This document shows, piece by piece, positions 33,255 through 42,614 of a stretch of DNA of 64,000 nt (position 1 is the first letter of the stretch; each line of letters opens with the position of its first letter). The DNA is from Peredibacter starrii (GTDB lineage: Bacteria > Bdellovibrionota > Bacteriovoracia > Bacteriovoracales > Bacteriovoracaceae): assembly GCF_034259205.1 (NCBI RefSeq), contig NZ_CP139487.1, positions 3,224,001 through 3,288,000 on the forward strand, in the 5' to 3' direction. The position numbers and the translations under genes were made by a program. Below the pieces are notes generated by a model. The model ran no database searches and was not told the DNA's origin. It saw nothing but the letters and a program-made list of their open reading frames with translations.

Positions 33255-33485
33255 TTACTTAGCAGCAGCTTTTTTTGTAGCAGCTTTCTTAGCAGGTGCT
33301 TTTTTAGCAGCTGGAGCTTTAGCAGCTTTTGGAGCAGCAGCTTTAGTTGCTTTTGGAGCGCCGTCTTCGTGGATAGCGAACTTAGGAGTTGTACCCTTGT
33401 TACGGTTAGCAGCTTTTCTTTTAGCACCCATTGCTCTGTGCTTAGCTTTACGACGGTTTTCAGTTACTGCGGTTCTTGATGCCAT
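33255..33485 (-). CDS. Histone-H1-like Lys/Ala-rich basic protein
   Basis: The 76-aa protein has a very basic N-terminal half (residues 1-40: Arg/Lys-rich with GTTPKFAIHEDG) and a C-terminal tail (45-76) of alternating Ala, Lys and Pro in AAKKAPAKKAATKKAAAK form, as in histone H1 tails and bacterial AlgP or Hc1. It is likely a DNA-binding nucleoid protein or RNA chaperone. GGGAG lies before ATG. It sits antisense inside the Tad-like locus, 14 nt from the previous gene's end. The plus-strand frame across it is an artefact of its Ala-rich codons. Confidence 0.75.
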   Translation of the reverse strand: MASRTAVTENRRKAKHRAMGAKRKAANRNKGTTPKFAIHEDGAPKATKAAAPKAAKAPAAKKAPAKKAATKKAAAK

Positions 33486-33522
33486 AGGTATCTCCCAAAT
33501 AAAAACTTATAATCTATTAAAT

Positions 33523-34803
33523 TTGAAGCTCCTCAATTTAACGACAAGCCTCCTATTTGTCAAAGTCTTACTCGTTTTACCATCCGCATCATTTGCCCAG
33601 GTCTCCCCGAGTGACGTCATTCTGGCCAAGGGCGAGCAGAAAGAACTCCCATTTGAGGGTTTGAAGAACTTCTCAGTCGGTAATCCCGAGGTCATTTCCT
33701 ATAAATGGATGCCCAAAACCGGGAAACTTTTGGTGAAAGGAAAGAAAGTTGGCTTCACGGACCTGGTGGTCTGGGGAAAATCAGGGAAAGAAATCGTGAG
33801 CATTTATGTGCTCTCAAAGCAAAAATTCCTCAAAACCTTCCAACTGGCCGATGCTCTGAAGAACCTGAATCTCACAATTGATATTAAGGGACCGGTCATG
33901 ACTGCGGCCGGAACCCTATCCGATTTTGCGGACTATCTCTACCTTCAAAAGATCAAAGGACAATTCCAAGAGCAGGTTTTCTTTAAAATCAATCTTGAAC
34001 CAAAACTCAGAAACCATATTGTGGGACAGATCTACAAGCGCCTTTATGCCAATGGCTTCTCATCTGTAAGTTGCCAGGCCGACTGGCTGGATATTATGTG
34101 TTTTTATGAAGGTCAGAATAACGAGGCCCTTTTAAAACAACTCGCGAGTTTTTATCGCGTTTCCTTCGTTCAACAAGATTCAAGATTAAAGCATCAAAAC
34201 TATCGCTTAAAACTTAAGCTCATTCAGCTTGAGCAAATGGATGGTCGAGAAATTCATATGGGTCTGGATAAACTTCAGGCCACAGTTCAAGAGCTTTTTG
34301 AAAATGGAATCAGAAGTCTTATCGACCGAAATATTGTCCTTCTTACTCAGATGAAAATGGATTTGTCTTCGCTCGCCGAACCAGAACTGGTGGTGAATCT
34401 CAATACTCCGCAGATCATTGAAATCGGTTCACAAATCCCCTATCAGAACATCGCCACTCAAGGAGCAACTGTCATCGCTCCTATTGATTGGAGGTTTGCG
34501 GGTCTAAGAATCAAGACCAAGATCACTGAATCATACGGCAAACTCTTAGTAAATTATGAGACAGAATTTAGCCGGCCGGTTGACCAGGCCATCAGTGGCA
34601 GTAAAGAAGTTTCCTCAGTTCTATTGGAACTAGGAAAGCCCATAAAGATCTTCCAGATTGGATACCAAACCACCGCCAAGAGCCGCAAAGGAATTCCATT
34701 CATCTCAGACATCCCTATTTTGAAACACCTCTTTGAATCAAAGTCAGATCAGAAGACCTATAAACACATCTACGGTTATATTGTCCTTGAGGCGGTTGAA
34801 TAA
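33523..34803 (+). CDS. Tad-type secretin (RcpA/CpaC-like)
   Basis: The 426-aa outer-membrane protein has a signal peptide (about residues 1-24, ending SASFA) from a TTG start at 33523. An N-terminal pilus-secretin domain follows (PSDVILAKGEQKELPFEG, VKGKKVGFTDLVVWG), then a C-terminal secretin domain (about 270-425) with ETEFSRP and the QTTAKSRKGIPFISDIPILKHLF motif. It forms the outer-membrane pore of the pilus. It is shorter than typical CpaC and lacks long BON repeats. It overlaps cpaF by one base (TAATG). Confidence 0.85.
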   Translation: MKLLNLTTSLLFVKVLLVLPSASFAQVSPSDVILAKGEQKELPFEGLKNFSVGNPEVISYKWMPKTGKLLVKGKKVGFTDLVVWGKSGKEIVSIYVLSKQKFLKTFQLADALKNLNLTIDIKGPVMTAAGTLSDFADYLYLQKIKGQFQEQVFFKINLEPKLRNHIVGQIYKRLYANGFSSVSCQADWLDIMCFYEGQNNEALLKQLASFYRVSFVQQDSRLKHQNYRLKLKLIQLEQMDGREIHMGLDKLQATVQELFENGIRSLIDRNIVLLTQMKMDLSSLAEPELVVNLNTPQIIEIGSQIPYQNIATQGATVIAPIDWRFAGLRIKTKITESYGKLLVNYETEFSRPVDQAISGSKEVSSVLLELGKPIKIFQIGYQTTAKSRKGIPFISDIPILKHLFESKSDQKTYKHIYGYIVLEAVE

Positions 34804-35906
34804 TGCTGAGCTTATTTCGAGAACAAGAAGTTCCAATGGGACGCGAATTTGCTCTCACGAGAGCGAGAGAACTTCTAGTTTCTTCACTCAATAAAGGCAT
34901 CATTCCTCGTTGGGAAGATTTCTTCCAGGAACTTCCAACATTAAATGAGGCGGAAGATTTAGAGGCCATCAAAAATAACTTCATGAAGCTCGTGCACTGG
35001 GAATTTTTACAAGATATTTTGGAACGGCCGGGGACGGAATATTTCTTCCACGGGCCCGAGTGCTCGCAAGTTTTAAACTATTCAGGTAAGAAGCAGAAAA
35101 TTGAAGTCCCGCTTACGATTGAGGACTGGCAATTGTGGCTAGAAATTATCTCGATTCATTTTAAGCAAAACTGGAACGTGGAGCAGCCCTTTGCGAGTTT
35201 TTATGGGGAACTCTTTGGACGGCAATTCCGTCTGACCCTGGTTCACTGGTCAACCTCTCCTAATAAGAGTTCAAAGCTCGTTCTACGCTCCCTAGCGGCC
35301 AAGCCGCATGCTTTGAATTCTTTTGGAGAGACCGAGGCTCTTGAAAAACTTGTTAGTGAAAAGAAGAACATGTTGATCGCGGGATCAACCGGTTCTGGGA
35401 AGACCTCACTTCTCACCTCTCTTTTGAATCTCATTCCCGAGGACGAACACTTAGTTATTCTTGAAGATACATACGAAATACTTTCACCTCATCCTCACCA
35501 GACTCGTTTCCTGGCGGGTAAATCCCAGGAAACAAGCCTTAAGGCCTATTTGTCGTACTCGCTACGACTTAGTCCTGACCGGATCATTCTAGGCGAGATG
35601 AGGTCGCATGAGGTCACTCCTTTTCTTATGGCCATGAACACTGGCCATAAGGGCCTCATGGGAACCATTCACGCTTCAAGTGCTGTAGATGCTCTTCACC
35701 GAGTGGCACTTCTCTTCTCCCTTTATTCTGGTGAAGCGAATTTATCTTTTGAAAAAGTCATGGAACTGATCTGCAGGAACCTAGAAACAGTCGTGTTTAT
35801 GGAGAATAAGAAAGTGAAGGAAGTGATTAAAATTTTGGGATCAGAGAAAGGAGTTCCCTTCTTTGAAGTCATCAAAGAAGGGAACCAGGAAATTAATCTC
35901 TTTTGA
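34803..35906 (+). CDS. cpaF: CpaF/TadA-type secretion ATPase
   Basis: The 367-aa cytoplasmic ATPase powers Tad pilus assembly. It has an N-terminal domain, Walker A GSTGSGKT (194-201), the Asp box VILEDTYEI, Walker B region RIILGEMRSHE and the His box GLMGTIHASS. It lacks the long N-terminal extension of CpaF proteins with FHA domains. It overlaps the secretin start by one base and its 3' end overlaps the convergent ettA by 14 nt. It is the last gene of the plus-strand locus. Confidence 0.88.
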   Translation: MLSLFREQEVPMGREFALTRARELLVSSLNKGIIPRWEDFFQELPTLNEAEDLEAIKNNFMKLVHWEFLQDILERPGTEYFFHGPECSQVLNYSGKKQKIEVPLTIEDWQLWLEIISIHFKQNWNVEQPFASFYGELFGRQFRLTLVHWSTSPNKSSKLVLRSLAAKPHALNSFGETEALEKLVSEKKNMLIAGSTGSGKTSLLTSLLNLIPEDEHLVILEDTYEILSPHPHQTRFLAGKSQETSLKAYLSYSLRLSPDRIILGEMRSHEVTPFLMAMNTGHKGLMGTIHASSAVDALHRVALLFSLYSGEANLSFEKVMELICRNLETVVFMENKKVKEVIKILGSEKGVPFFEVIKEGNQEINLF

Positions 35907-37584
35907 GTTTTTTGTAGGTCACTCGGCTTGGAACGTCCGCTTTATCACCGATACGGCGACGAAGATCTTCGTGATAGTCTTCGAAGTTACCTTCGAACCA
36001 AGTCACTTTAGAGTCCCCTTCAAAGGCCATAATGTGCGTACAAATTCTGTCCAGGAAGTAACGGTCGTGGGAAATAACCACGGCACAACCTGCGAAATCA
36101 AGAAGCGCGCGCTCAAGAGCTTGAAGTGTGTTTACGTCAAGATCGTTGGTCGGCTCATCCAGAAGAAGAACGTTACCTTCTTCACGAAGCATTTTTGCCA
36201 AGTGAACACGGTTCTTTTCACCACCAGAAAGTTCTTTGATGCGTTTCGATTGATCTTCACCAGAAAAGTTAAATTTCGACACATAAGCACGAGCATTAAT
36301 TTCTTTGTTACCAAGTTTAATCAGATCAACATCGCCAACGATTTCTTGAAGGATGGTCTTGTCACCGTCCATCTCACGAGATTGGTCGATGTAAGCAAGC
36401 TTAACAGTCTGGCCAACTTTGAAAGTACCAGCATCTGGCTTCAATTGATCAGTGATCATTTTGAAAAGTGTTGTTTTACCAGCACCGTTCGGACCGATGA
36501 TCCCTACGATCCCACCAGGTGGAAGTTTGAATGATACGTTTTCATAAAGAAGTCTGTCACCAAAGCCTTTCGCAATACCATCAGCTTCGATAACAACGTC
36601 ACCCAGACGAGGTCCTGTAGGAATGAAAAGTTCATTTGTTTCGTTACGAGCTTCTGTTTTAGAATCAGCAAGCATCTTCTCGTAGTTTTGGATACGAGCT
36701 TTAGATTTCGCCTGACGAGCTTTTGCACCCATGCGAATCCACTCAAGCTCTTCTGCCATTTTCTTGGCCTGTTTCGATTGAGATTTTTCTTCAGCTGCAA
36801 GACGGTTAGTTTTTTGTTCAAGCCATGAAGAGTAGTTCCCTTCCCAAGGAATACCGTGTCCACGGTCAAGCTCAAGAATCCAACCAGCAACGTGATCAAG
36901 GAAGTAACGATCGTGGGTGATCGCAATAACTGTACCCTTGTACGCCTGAAGGTGACGCTCAAGCCATAGAACGGTTTCAGCATCAAGATGGTTGGTAGGC
37001 TCATCCAGAAGAAGTACATCTGGCTCAGAAAGAAGAAGACGACAAAGAGCTACACGACGTTTTTCACCACCTGAAAGAACTCCGCAAAGTTGATCAGAAG
37101 GAGGACAGCGAAGAGCTTCCATCGCTAATTCTAGACGTGAATCAAGGTCCCAAAGGTTTTGGGCGTCCATTTTATCTTGTAGAGATGCTTGTTCATCAAG
37201 AAGCTTATTCATCTCAGCATCAGACATTTCTTCGCCGAGTTTCATATTAACTTCTTCATAGCGCTTAACTGTCGCTACTAGGTCAGCCAGACCTTCTTCT
37301 ACTACTTCTTTAACAGTTTTATTTGAATCTAGTTTCGGATCCTGCTCAAGGTAACCGAAAGTGATTCCTTTGTTAGCAGTAACAGTACCTAGAAAATCTT
37401 TATCAACTCCCGCGATGATTCTTAGAAGTGATGATTTACCTGAACCGTTTAGACCTAATACACCGATCTTGGCACCAAGATAGAATGAGAGTGAAATATC
37501 TTTTAGAACTTGTCTTTTTGGCGGATAGATTTTTCCAACCTTATGCATTCCAAAAATAATCTTTTTGTCGTCAACGACTGCCAT
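35893..37584 (-). CDS. ettA: Energy-dependent translational throttle protein (ABC-F)
   Basis: The 563-aa ABC-F protein has two ATPase domains: the first Walker A is GLNGSGKSS with signature LSGGEKRRVALCRLL, and the second is GPNGAGKTT with LSGGEKNRVHLAKML. A P-site tRNA-interaction linker (about 250-310) lies between them. The N terminus matches EttA. It binds the E site of ribosomes and gates translation by ATP/ADP ratio. It has no transmembrane segments. It is inserted between cpaF and the T2SSF gene of the pilus locus. Confidence 0.95.
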   Translation of the reverse strand: MAVVDDKKIIFGMHKVGKIYPPKRQVLKDISLSFYLGAKIGVLGLNGSGKSSLLRIIAGVDKDFLGTVTANKGITFGYLEQDPKLDSNKTVKEVVEEGLADLVATVKRYEEVNMKLGEEMSDAEMNKLLDEQASLQDKMDAQNLWDLDSRLELAMEALRCPPSDQLCGVLSGGEKRRVALCRLLLSEPDVLLLDEPTNHLDAETVLWLERHLQAYKGTVIAITHDRYFLDHVAGWILELDRGHGIPWEGNYSSWLEQKTNRLAAEEKSQSKQAKKMAEELEWIRMGAKARQAKSKARIQNYEKMLADSKTEARNETNELFIPTGPRLGDVVIEADGIAKGFGDRLLYENVSFKLPPGGIVGIIGPNGAGKTTLFKMITDQLKPDAGTFKVGQTVKLAYIDQSREMDGDKTILQEIVGDVDLIKLGNKEINARAYVSKFNFSGEDQSKRIKELSGGEKNRVHLAKMLREEGNVLLLDEPTNDLDVNTLQALERALLDFAGCAVVISHDRYFLDRICTHIMAFEGDSKVTWFEGNFEDYHEDLRRRIGDKADVPSRVTYKKLKRD

Positions 37585-37630
37585 GGGACTTCCTTTTAAT
37601 TTTTAAGAAGCACCAAAAATAGCATAATGG

Positions 37631-38500
37631 CTACATTAAGGCCATGAGATCACCGAGTAAGAGGAAGATAAAGGCGAGATAAGAAGGCAGGAAAAAAATC
37701 GATAAAAGGGCGAGTTTTATCACGATGAGTCTTTTTTCAAATAATTCAAAATGCCATTTCTCCTGAAATCGAAGCTCTTCCATCAAATACTTGACCTCCT
37801 CCTCGTAACTTCCCCCTTGTTTCAAGGCCTTCTGACAGGTTTCCTTAAGTTTATGCACTATACTTTCCAGTGCTTTTTGTTTGATCATCTTGAGTTCTTG
37901 AACTCCTGCGATGGCGAAAACTTCTGTACGCGATAAAGGAACCTTAACCAATGAGCGAAGAACAAAAAGCATCTTCCAGATTTTTCCAATGTCGCCGAAG
38001 TATTTTTTTCGAAGCCATTTCAAAAGAAATGGTAATGAAGAAAGTCCAAAAGACTGCCAGCCAAAAATAAAAAACAGATGCAAGGGAGAGACTTTGACAT
38101 CGACCAAATTCAGGGCACCGAAAATAAACATCCACGTTAGACCCATCATCATCGCCATCTGTAGCCAGGTTCCCATGACGGCTTCTCGAATCTTTTTTTC
38201 AAATTGCCGATCAACTTGCAAACCTTCCCGCAGAAACAACATGGAGTCCTGATAATTTCCTCCCATTCGACGAGCAAGAGAAAGTAAAACCTCTACGACC
38301 TCGGTGTAGAACTTGTACGATGGAAGCGCGCCAAGATCTGACAGATCTTGGCGATTTACCCAATTAAACTTCTTGAGCCAGCCTTCTAATTCCTCGGCTG
38401 GATGTTTTCGGATAATCAACGAGTTAGGCAGGGCCATGTGAGGCCTTTCCACCCAATAAACAAGAACCACAATAATAATGAAGTAAAAGAAATAAGACAT
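37631..38500 (-). CDS. TadB/TadC-like T2SSF-domain membrane protein
   Basis: The 289-aa inner-membrane protein has four hydrophobic segments (about 1-17, 105-128, 135-155, 260-283). The cytoplasmic part has LARRMGGNYQDSMLFL, resembling the T2SSF/TadC platform-protein pattern. It is probably the inner-membrane platform for the pilus. It is in opposite orientation to cpaF and separated from it by ettA. Most Tad loci carry both TadB and TadC; only one candidate is here. Confidence 0.65.
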   Translation of the reverse strand: MSYFFYFIIIVVLVYWVERPHMALPNSLIIRKHPAEELEGWLKKFNWVNRQDLSDLGALPSYKFYTEVVEVLLSLARRMGGNYQDSMLFLREGLQVDRQFEKKIREAVMGTWLQMAMMMGLTWMFIFGALNLVDVKVSPLHLFFIFGWQSFGLSSLPFLLKWLRKKYFGDIGKIWKMLFVLRSLVKVPLSRTEVFAIAGVQELKMIKQKALESIVHKLKETCQKALKQGGSYEEEVKYLMEELRFQEKWHFELFEKRLIVIKLALLSIFFLPSYLAFIFLLLGDLMALM

Positions 38501-38581
38501 GCTTCATTTCCCTCAGTAATTTGTGGCCCACTCTCCTCGTTTTATTGACATCAAGCAAGGCGTTATCATACTTTCAATTGT

Positions 38582-38884
38582 ATGAATTCACTTCAGAAAC
38601 AAACTGCAAAATCGGTCCAAGATTCGCATGAGACATTCCTTGTCACATTCGAAACAAATTTACTGAAAATGCAGGATGCAGTTGAAGTTGAACTTTTAAT
38701 GAAAAAGCTTCAGTACCTGGGGATAAACTTTGATCCCTTCCAAAGCGAGATTGAAAGCGTTTGTAGTCAGATCATGGATCAGTTGGGTCTAACCACTCAC
38801 ATGAAAAATCCTTATCTCGCGACCAACATCCTTCTGCGCCTTCTGGATAAAACTGAAGAGAGATTGAACAACCTTAAGCAGTAG
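38582..38884 (+). CDS. Small helical protein, function unknown
   Basis: The 100-aa soluble protein has mainly charged helical segments (about 3-45 and 55-98) and one Cys. No signal peptide, transmembrane segment or family is recognised. It starts 81 nt after the divergent T2SSF gene and ends 16 nt before the RlmI-like gene, so it may share that operon's promoter. Confidence 0.6.
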   Translation: MNSLQKQTAKSVQDSHETFLVTFETNLLKMQDAVEVELLMKKLQYLGINFDPFQSEIESVCSQIMDQLGLTTHMKNPYLATNILLRLLDKTEERLNNLKQ

Positions 38885-38900
38885 AACTGCGGAACCTTAC

Positions 38901-40112
38901 ATGAATAAAATTCCTGAATGCCTGATCCATCCGGTATCAATTAAACTATTGCGCCAGGGTCACCCATGGATTACTGCAGACAACTTCTCTAATCGCTTTC
39001 CACGCCAATCGGAATTCGTAATCGCAACTGACGATAGAAAACGTCCAATGGCACTTCTCATGCACGATCCTTATCACAAAAACGTGAAGGCACGCGTATG
39101 GAGCACGAAATTTCCGTTCGATCGTGAGGCACAGCATTTCACTGCAAGCATTCAAGGTCGTTTGGATCTTGCCTTTGAAAAACGCATTCAGCAGAATGAA
39201 CTTAAGGAAAGAGAAAACTATTACCTTGTTTTCGGAGAGGCCGATCAGCTTCCGGGTCTTTTCATTCTGAGATTAAAAGATCGCGTATTGATCCAACTTT
39301 ATACTCAGTTTTGGAACCGCTATAAATCGATCATTCAAACCACTCTTCAGGAAGTATTTCCTGAGATCAAAGATGAGAACGTTTGGTTTCAACTTCGTGG
39401 TGAGACGAAGGAACTTCAGAAGCTTCCGCAAAACTCAGTAGATCAAAACCGTAGAGATGAATTTCATATCGCAGAATTTGGTATTCAGTATTTGATTCGC
39501 CTTGGTTCTTCATACGATCACGGTCTTTATACTGACATGAGTTCTATTCGCCATACACTGGCAAAACTCATTCGCCCTGGATGCGCCGTCCTTAACCTTT
39601 ATAGTTATACGGGTGCCTTCTCTTTATGGGCCATGAAACTTGGTGCGACTCAAGTGACTTCAGTGGATCTTTCGCCGAAGTACATTGAATGGCTTCAGCA
39701 AAATCTCGCACTAAACCCTGAACTCAATCACACTCAACACGAAGCGATTGTTTCAAGTGTGGATGAGGCGCTTTCAAATCTTAAAAAAGAAGAAAAGAAA
39801 TTTGATGTGATTATTTGTGACCCTCCTTCATCATCATCAGATGGAGAGAAGAGAACATCGGCCAGCAAGGCCTATAAAGAACTTCTTCAGAAGATGGACC
39901 CGCTTCTCAATCCGAAAGGGAAATTAGTGGTGTTCCTTAACACTCACCAGGTGTCTCAAGAGAAGTTTGACCGCTTGATGAAAGATTATCTCGCAGAACT
40001 AAAACTAAACTACAAAATGTCGACCCGACTACATTTAGGACAAGACTGTCCGACTCTGAAAGGCTTCCCGGAAGGAAGTTACTTAAAGGGTCTGGTGCTT
40101 GAAAAACAATGA
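38901..40112 (+). CDS. RlmI-like SAM-dependent 23S rRNA cytosine-C5 methyltransferase
   Basis: The 403-aa protein starts with a PUA domain (about residues 1-80; HPWITADNFS) followed by a class I methyltransferase. The SAM-binding motif I is VLNLYSYTGAFSLWAMKLGA, acidic loop SVDLSPKYIEWL, and motif IV DVIICDPPSSSSDGEK. The family is COG1092 (RlmI/RlmK C-terminal domain). It methylates 23S rRNA, probably m5C1962 by analogy. Its stop overlaps the ABC ATPase start (ATGA), a coupling not common for rlmI. Confidence 0.87.
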   Translation: MNKIPECLIHPVSIKLLRQGHPWITADNFSNRFPRQSEFVIATDDRKRPMALLMHDPYHKNVKARVWSTKFPFDREAQHFTASIQGRLDLAFEKRIQQNELKERENYYLVFGEADQLPGLFILRLKDRVLIQLYTQFWNRYKSIIQTTLQEVFPEIKDENVWFQLRGETKELQKLPQNSVDQNRRDEFHIAEFGIQYLIRLGSSYDHGLYTDMSSIRHTLAKLIRPGCAVLNLYSYTGAFSLWAMKLGATQVTSVDLSPKYIEWLQQNLALNPELNHTQHEAIVSSVDEALSNLKKEEKKFDVIICDPPSSSSDGEKRTSASKAYKELLQKMDPLLNPKGKLVVFLNTHQVSQEKFDRLMKDYLAELKLNYKMSTRLHLGQDCPTLKGFPEGSYLKGLVLEKQ

Positions 40113-41035
40113 TTAAAGTCCAAGCTCTTCGAAAGACCTTCACCTCTCCCGTTAAAGAACCAGGACTCATGGGATCTTTAAAAGGTCTGGTGAAACGTGA
40201 AACGAAATCTAAGGACGCTCTTAAATCAGTTAATCTGGAAATTCAGCAAGGTGAGATCATCGGTCTTATTGGTGCCAATGGTGCCGGTAAAACAACGCTG
40301 GTGAAAATCCTCGCCGGTATCGTTCATCCCACTTCGGGTGAAGCGACTGTTCTTGGCTTTAAGCCATGGGAGCGCCATAACGAATACCGCAAGCAAATGT
40401 CTCTTATCATGGGACAAAAAGCGCAAGTGTGGTGGGACCTTCCGGCCCTAGATAGCTTTATCCTTCTGAAAGAAATTTATCAGATTGAAGATTCTCTTTA
40501 TAAAAAAAACCTTGAGTTCCTCGCAGACACTCTTCAAATTCATGATCAGCTAAAGGTTCAGGTAAGACGTTTATCTTTAGGTGAACGTATGAAAGTGGAA
40601 CTGATGGCCGCTCTTCTGCATAATCCGCGAGTGATCTTTCTGGATGAGCCAACTATTGGTCTGGATATTTCAGCTCAGAAAGCGGTTCGCGAATTCATGA
40701 AGAATTATCAGCAGGAATTTAGGCCCATCACAATCCTCACCTCTCACTATATGGAAGACATCAAGGAATTGTGTCCGAGAATCGTCATCATTAAAGAAGG
40801 CGAATTCGTCTACGATGGTGCACTTTCAAAGATTCAACGCCTCATGGGTGATGAAAAAGTCCTGAGTGTGACCACTCCGGATAAGAACTTCAAAGTTTCT
40901 GTCCCAAGAACAGATCTTTCAGTTAAAACTGCCGAGATCTTTAAATCAAATGAAGTACTGGATCTTAACATTCATGATCCTTCAATCGAGGACATCATTG
41001 AATCCATCATGAAAAATGGAATGAAGACCACATGA
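40109..41035 (+). CDS. ABC-2-type transporter ATP-binding protein (COG4586-like)
   Basis: The 308-aa ATPase has Walker A GANGAGKT, signature LSLGERMKVELM, Walker B VIFLDEPTIGLD and H-loop LTSHYMED. The slightly unusual Q-loop/signature pattern matches the COG4586 group that works with COG4587/COG3694 permeases. It overlaps both the methyltransferase and the first permease by 4 nt. It energises export of an unknown substrate. Confidence 0.9.
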   Translation: MIKVQALRKTFTSPVKEPGLMGSLKGLVKRETKSKDALKSVNLEIQQGEIIGLIGANGAGKTTLVKILAGIVHPTSGEATVLGFKPWERHNEYRKQMSLIMGQKAQVWWDLPALDSFILLKEIYQIEDSLYKKNLEFLADTLQIHDQLKVQVRRLSLGERMKVELMAALLHNPRVIFLDEPTIGLDISAQKAVREFMKNYQQEFRPITILTSHYMEDIKELCPRIVIIKEGEFVYDGALSKIQRLMGDEKVLSVTTPDKNFKVSVPRTDLSVKTAEIFKSNEVLDLNIHDPSIEDIIESIMKNGMKTT

Positions 41036-41829
41036 ACTGGTGGCGCTATGTAAGCGCGATGGAGCTTAGAAAGATCCTCGCCTACCGCTCAGACTTTTGG
41101 ATCACCTTCATTGGCCAGACCTTAATTCAGGTCCTGATAGCACGCGCGCTTTGGCAGAGTATTTTTGAGGCCAATGGCGCCACGGAGATGAACGGCTTCA
41201 CTCTTCCTATGATGACTCTCTACTTCTTGATTGTGCCGATCGGCTCCAAGATGCTCATGGGAGAGAACGTAGGTTTTATCTCGCGCGAGATTTACGAAGG
41301 GACGTTTAATCGTTACCTCATTTATCCCCTTTCATTCTTCCAATACAAGACCCTCACCTATCTTACTTATAGTGCGTTCTATGGTGTGCAGTTGATTCTC
41401 ATCTATTCACTTTATAACCTCATTCAATCTGGTATTAGCGGCGAGATGTTTTTAAATCTTGTGACCGGCGTGGGTGTGTTTATGATTGCCGCCTTCGCTT
41501 ATTGTATGATGGCGATGGTGATTGAACTCATCTCACTTTGGGCCGATAACATCTGGTCACTCATGGTGATGGCCCGTTTTGGTGCTTCATTCTTAGGTGG
41601 TGGTTTCATTCCCATTAATTTCTTTCCGGAATGGATGCAAAGTATTCTGAAGTTTTTGCCTTTCCAATATTTCATCAGCTTCCCGGTGAGAACTGTGATG
41701 GGTCTGGTGACTCGGGAAGAAATGTATCAAGGCATTTTCTTTCTCGTTCTTTGGGCGGGACTTCTCATGTTGATGGCAAATCTCATCTGGATGAAAGGTC
41801 AGAAAAAATATAATGGAGTCGGCATATGA
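41032..41829 (+). CDS. ABC-2-type permease (PF06182-like)
   Basis: The 265-aa integral membrane protein has six hydrophobic segments. The N-terminal AMELRKILAYRSDFWITFIGQTL and the IPINFFPEWMQSILKFLPFQY region match ABC2_membrane_6 permeases. It pairs with the next gene to form the transport channel. Its start overlaps the ATPase stop and its end overlaps the second permease (each 4 nt). Confidence 0.87.
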   Translation: MNWWRYVSAMELRKILAYRSDFWITFIGQTLIQVLIARALWQSIFEANGATEMNGFTLPMMTLYFLIVPIGSKMLMGENVGFISREIYEGTFNRYLIYPLSFFQYKTLTYLTYSAFYGVQLILIYSLYNLIQSGISGEMFLNLVTGVGVFMIAAFAYCMMAMVIELISLWADNIWSLMVMARFGASFLGGGFIPINFFPEWMQSILKFLPFQYFISFPVRTVMGLVTREEMYQGIFFLVLWAGLLMLMANLIWMKGQKKYNGVGI

Positions 41830-42614
41830 AAAGATATCTGCGTCTCTACTTATATTTTCTGCAATTCTCATTCTCAAAAGCGATGGAATTCCGAATTGAT
41901 TTCACTTTCCGAATTCTGATGGACATCATTTATTACGCTGTAAACATTCTCTTATTTAAAACGCTCTTCCTTCACACCGGTCTTATTGGTGGCTGGAATG
42001 AAGAGCAAATGATGGTCTTCGTTTCTTGTTATCTTCTGGTTGATGCAATCAACATGACAGTCTTCTCGACCAACATGTGGTGGCTTCCGGCCTACATCAA
42101 TAAAGGTGAATTGGATTATTATCTCATTCGTCCGGTGAACCCACTGTTCTTCCTTTCACTCAGGGAATTTTCGGCGAACTCATTCATCAATCTCATCACT
42201 GCGGTTGCCTTCTTCATTTATTCACTCTCAAACTACACGGGTGATTATAATTGGATGCAACTTCTGGGACTCTTGGCCCTACTTGTGAATGGTGCCTTGG
42301 TGTATTACACACTACATATGATGATGATCATTCCAGTTTTCTGGACTCATAGCTCTCGTGGCTTTATTGATCTCTTCTACTCTTTGGGACTTGCGATGGA
42401 GCGTCCGGATAAAATCTTTAAGGGATGGCTACGCGTGGTCTTCACGATGATTGTTCCACTTACTGTACTTGCTTCATTTCCAGCACGAGCATTTTTGGAA
42501 GGATTTACTTCTGACGTACTTCTACACATCACATGTGTGACTGTGGGCGCGTGGGGCCTCATGCTCTTCTGGTGGAGACGAGGTCTAAAAAATTATTCGA
42601 GTGCTAGTTCTTAG
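41826..42614 (+). CDS. ABC-2-type permease (PF06182-like), second subunit
   Basis: The 262-aa membrane protein has six hydrophobic segments and a family-typical N terminus (AMEFRIDFTFRILMDIIYY) plus the RPDKIFKGWLRVVFTMIVPLTVLASFPARAFLEG block. It forms the exporter with the preceding permease and ATPase. Substrate unknown; some relatives export drugs or viologens. Its 3' end overlaps the convergent Mpo1-like gene by 4 nt. Confidence 0.87.
   Translation: MKRYLRLYLYFLQFSFSKAMEFRIDFTFRILMDIIYYAVNILLFKTLFLHTGLIGGWNEEQMMVFVSCYLLVDAINMTVFSTNMWWLPAYINKGELDYYLIRPVNPLFFLSLREFSANSFINLITAVAFFIYSLSNYTGDYNWMQLLGLLALLVNGALVYYTLHMMMIIPVFWTHSSRGFIDLFYSLGLAMERPDKIFKGWLRVVFTMIVPLTVLASFPARAFLEGFTSDVLLHITCVTVGAWGLMLFWWRRGLKNYSSASS

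Noticed and set aside
33250-33522. Long plus-strand Ala/Phe-rich frame extending the secretin upstream
   Set aside because: It is the reverse-complement shadow of the histone-H1-like gene's Lys/Ala codons. A TTG start at 33523 gives a proper secretin signal peptide.
35863-36534. 223-aa plus-strand frame across the end of ettA
   Set aside because: It lies antisense to ettA, has no recognisable motif and no ribosome site.
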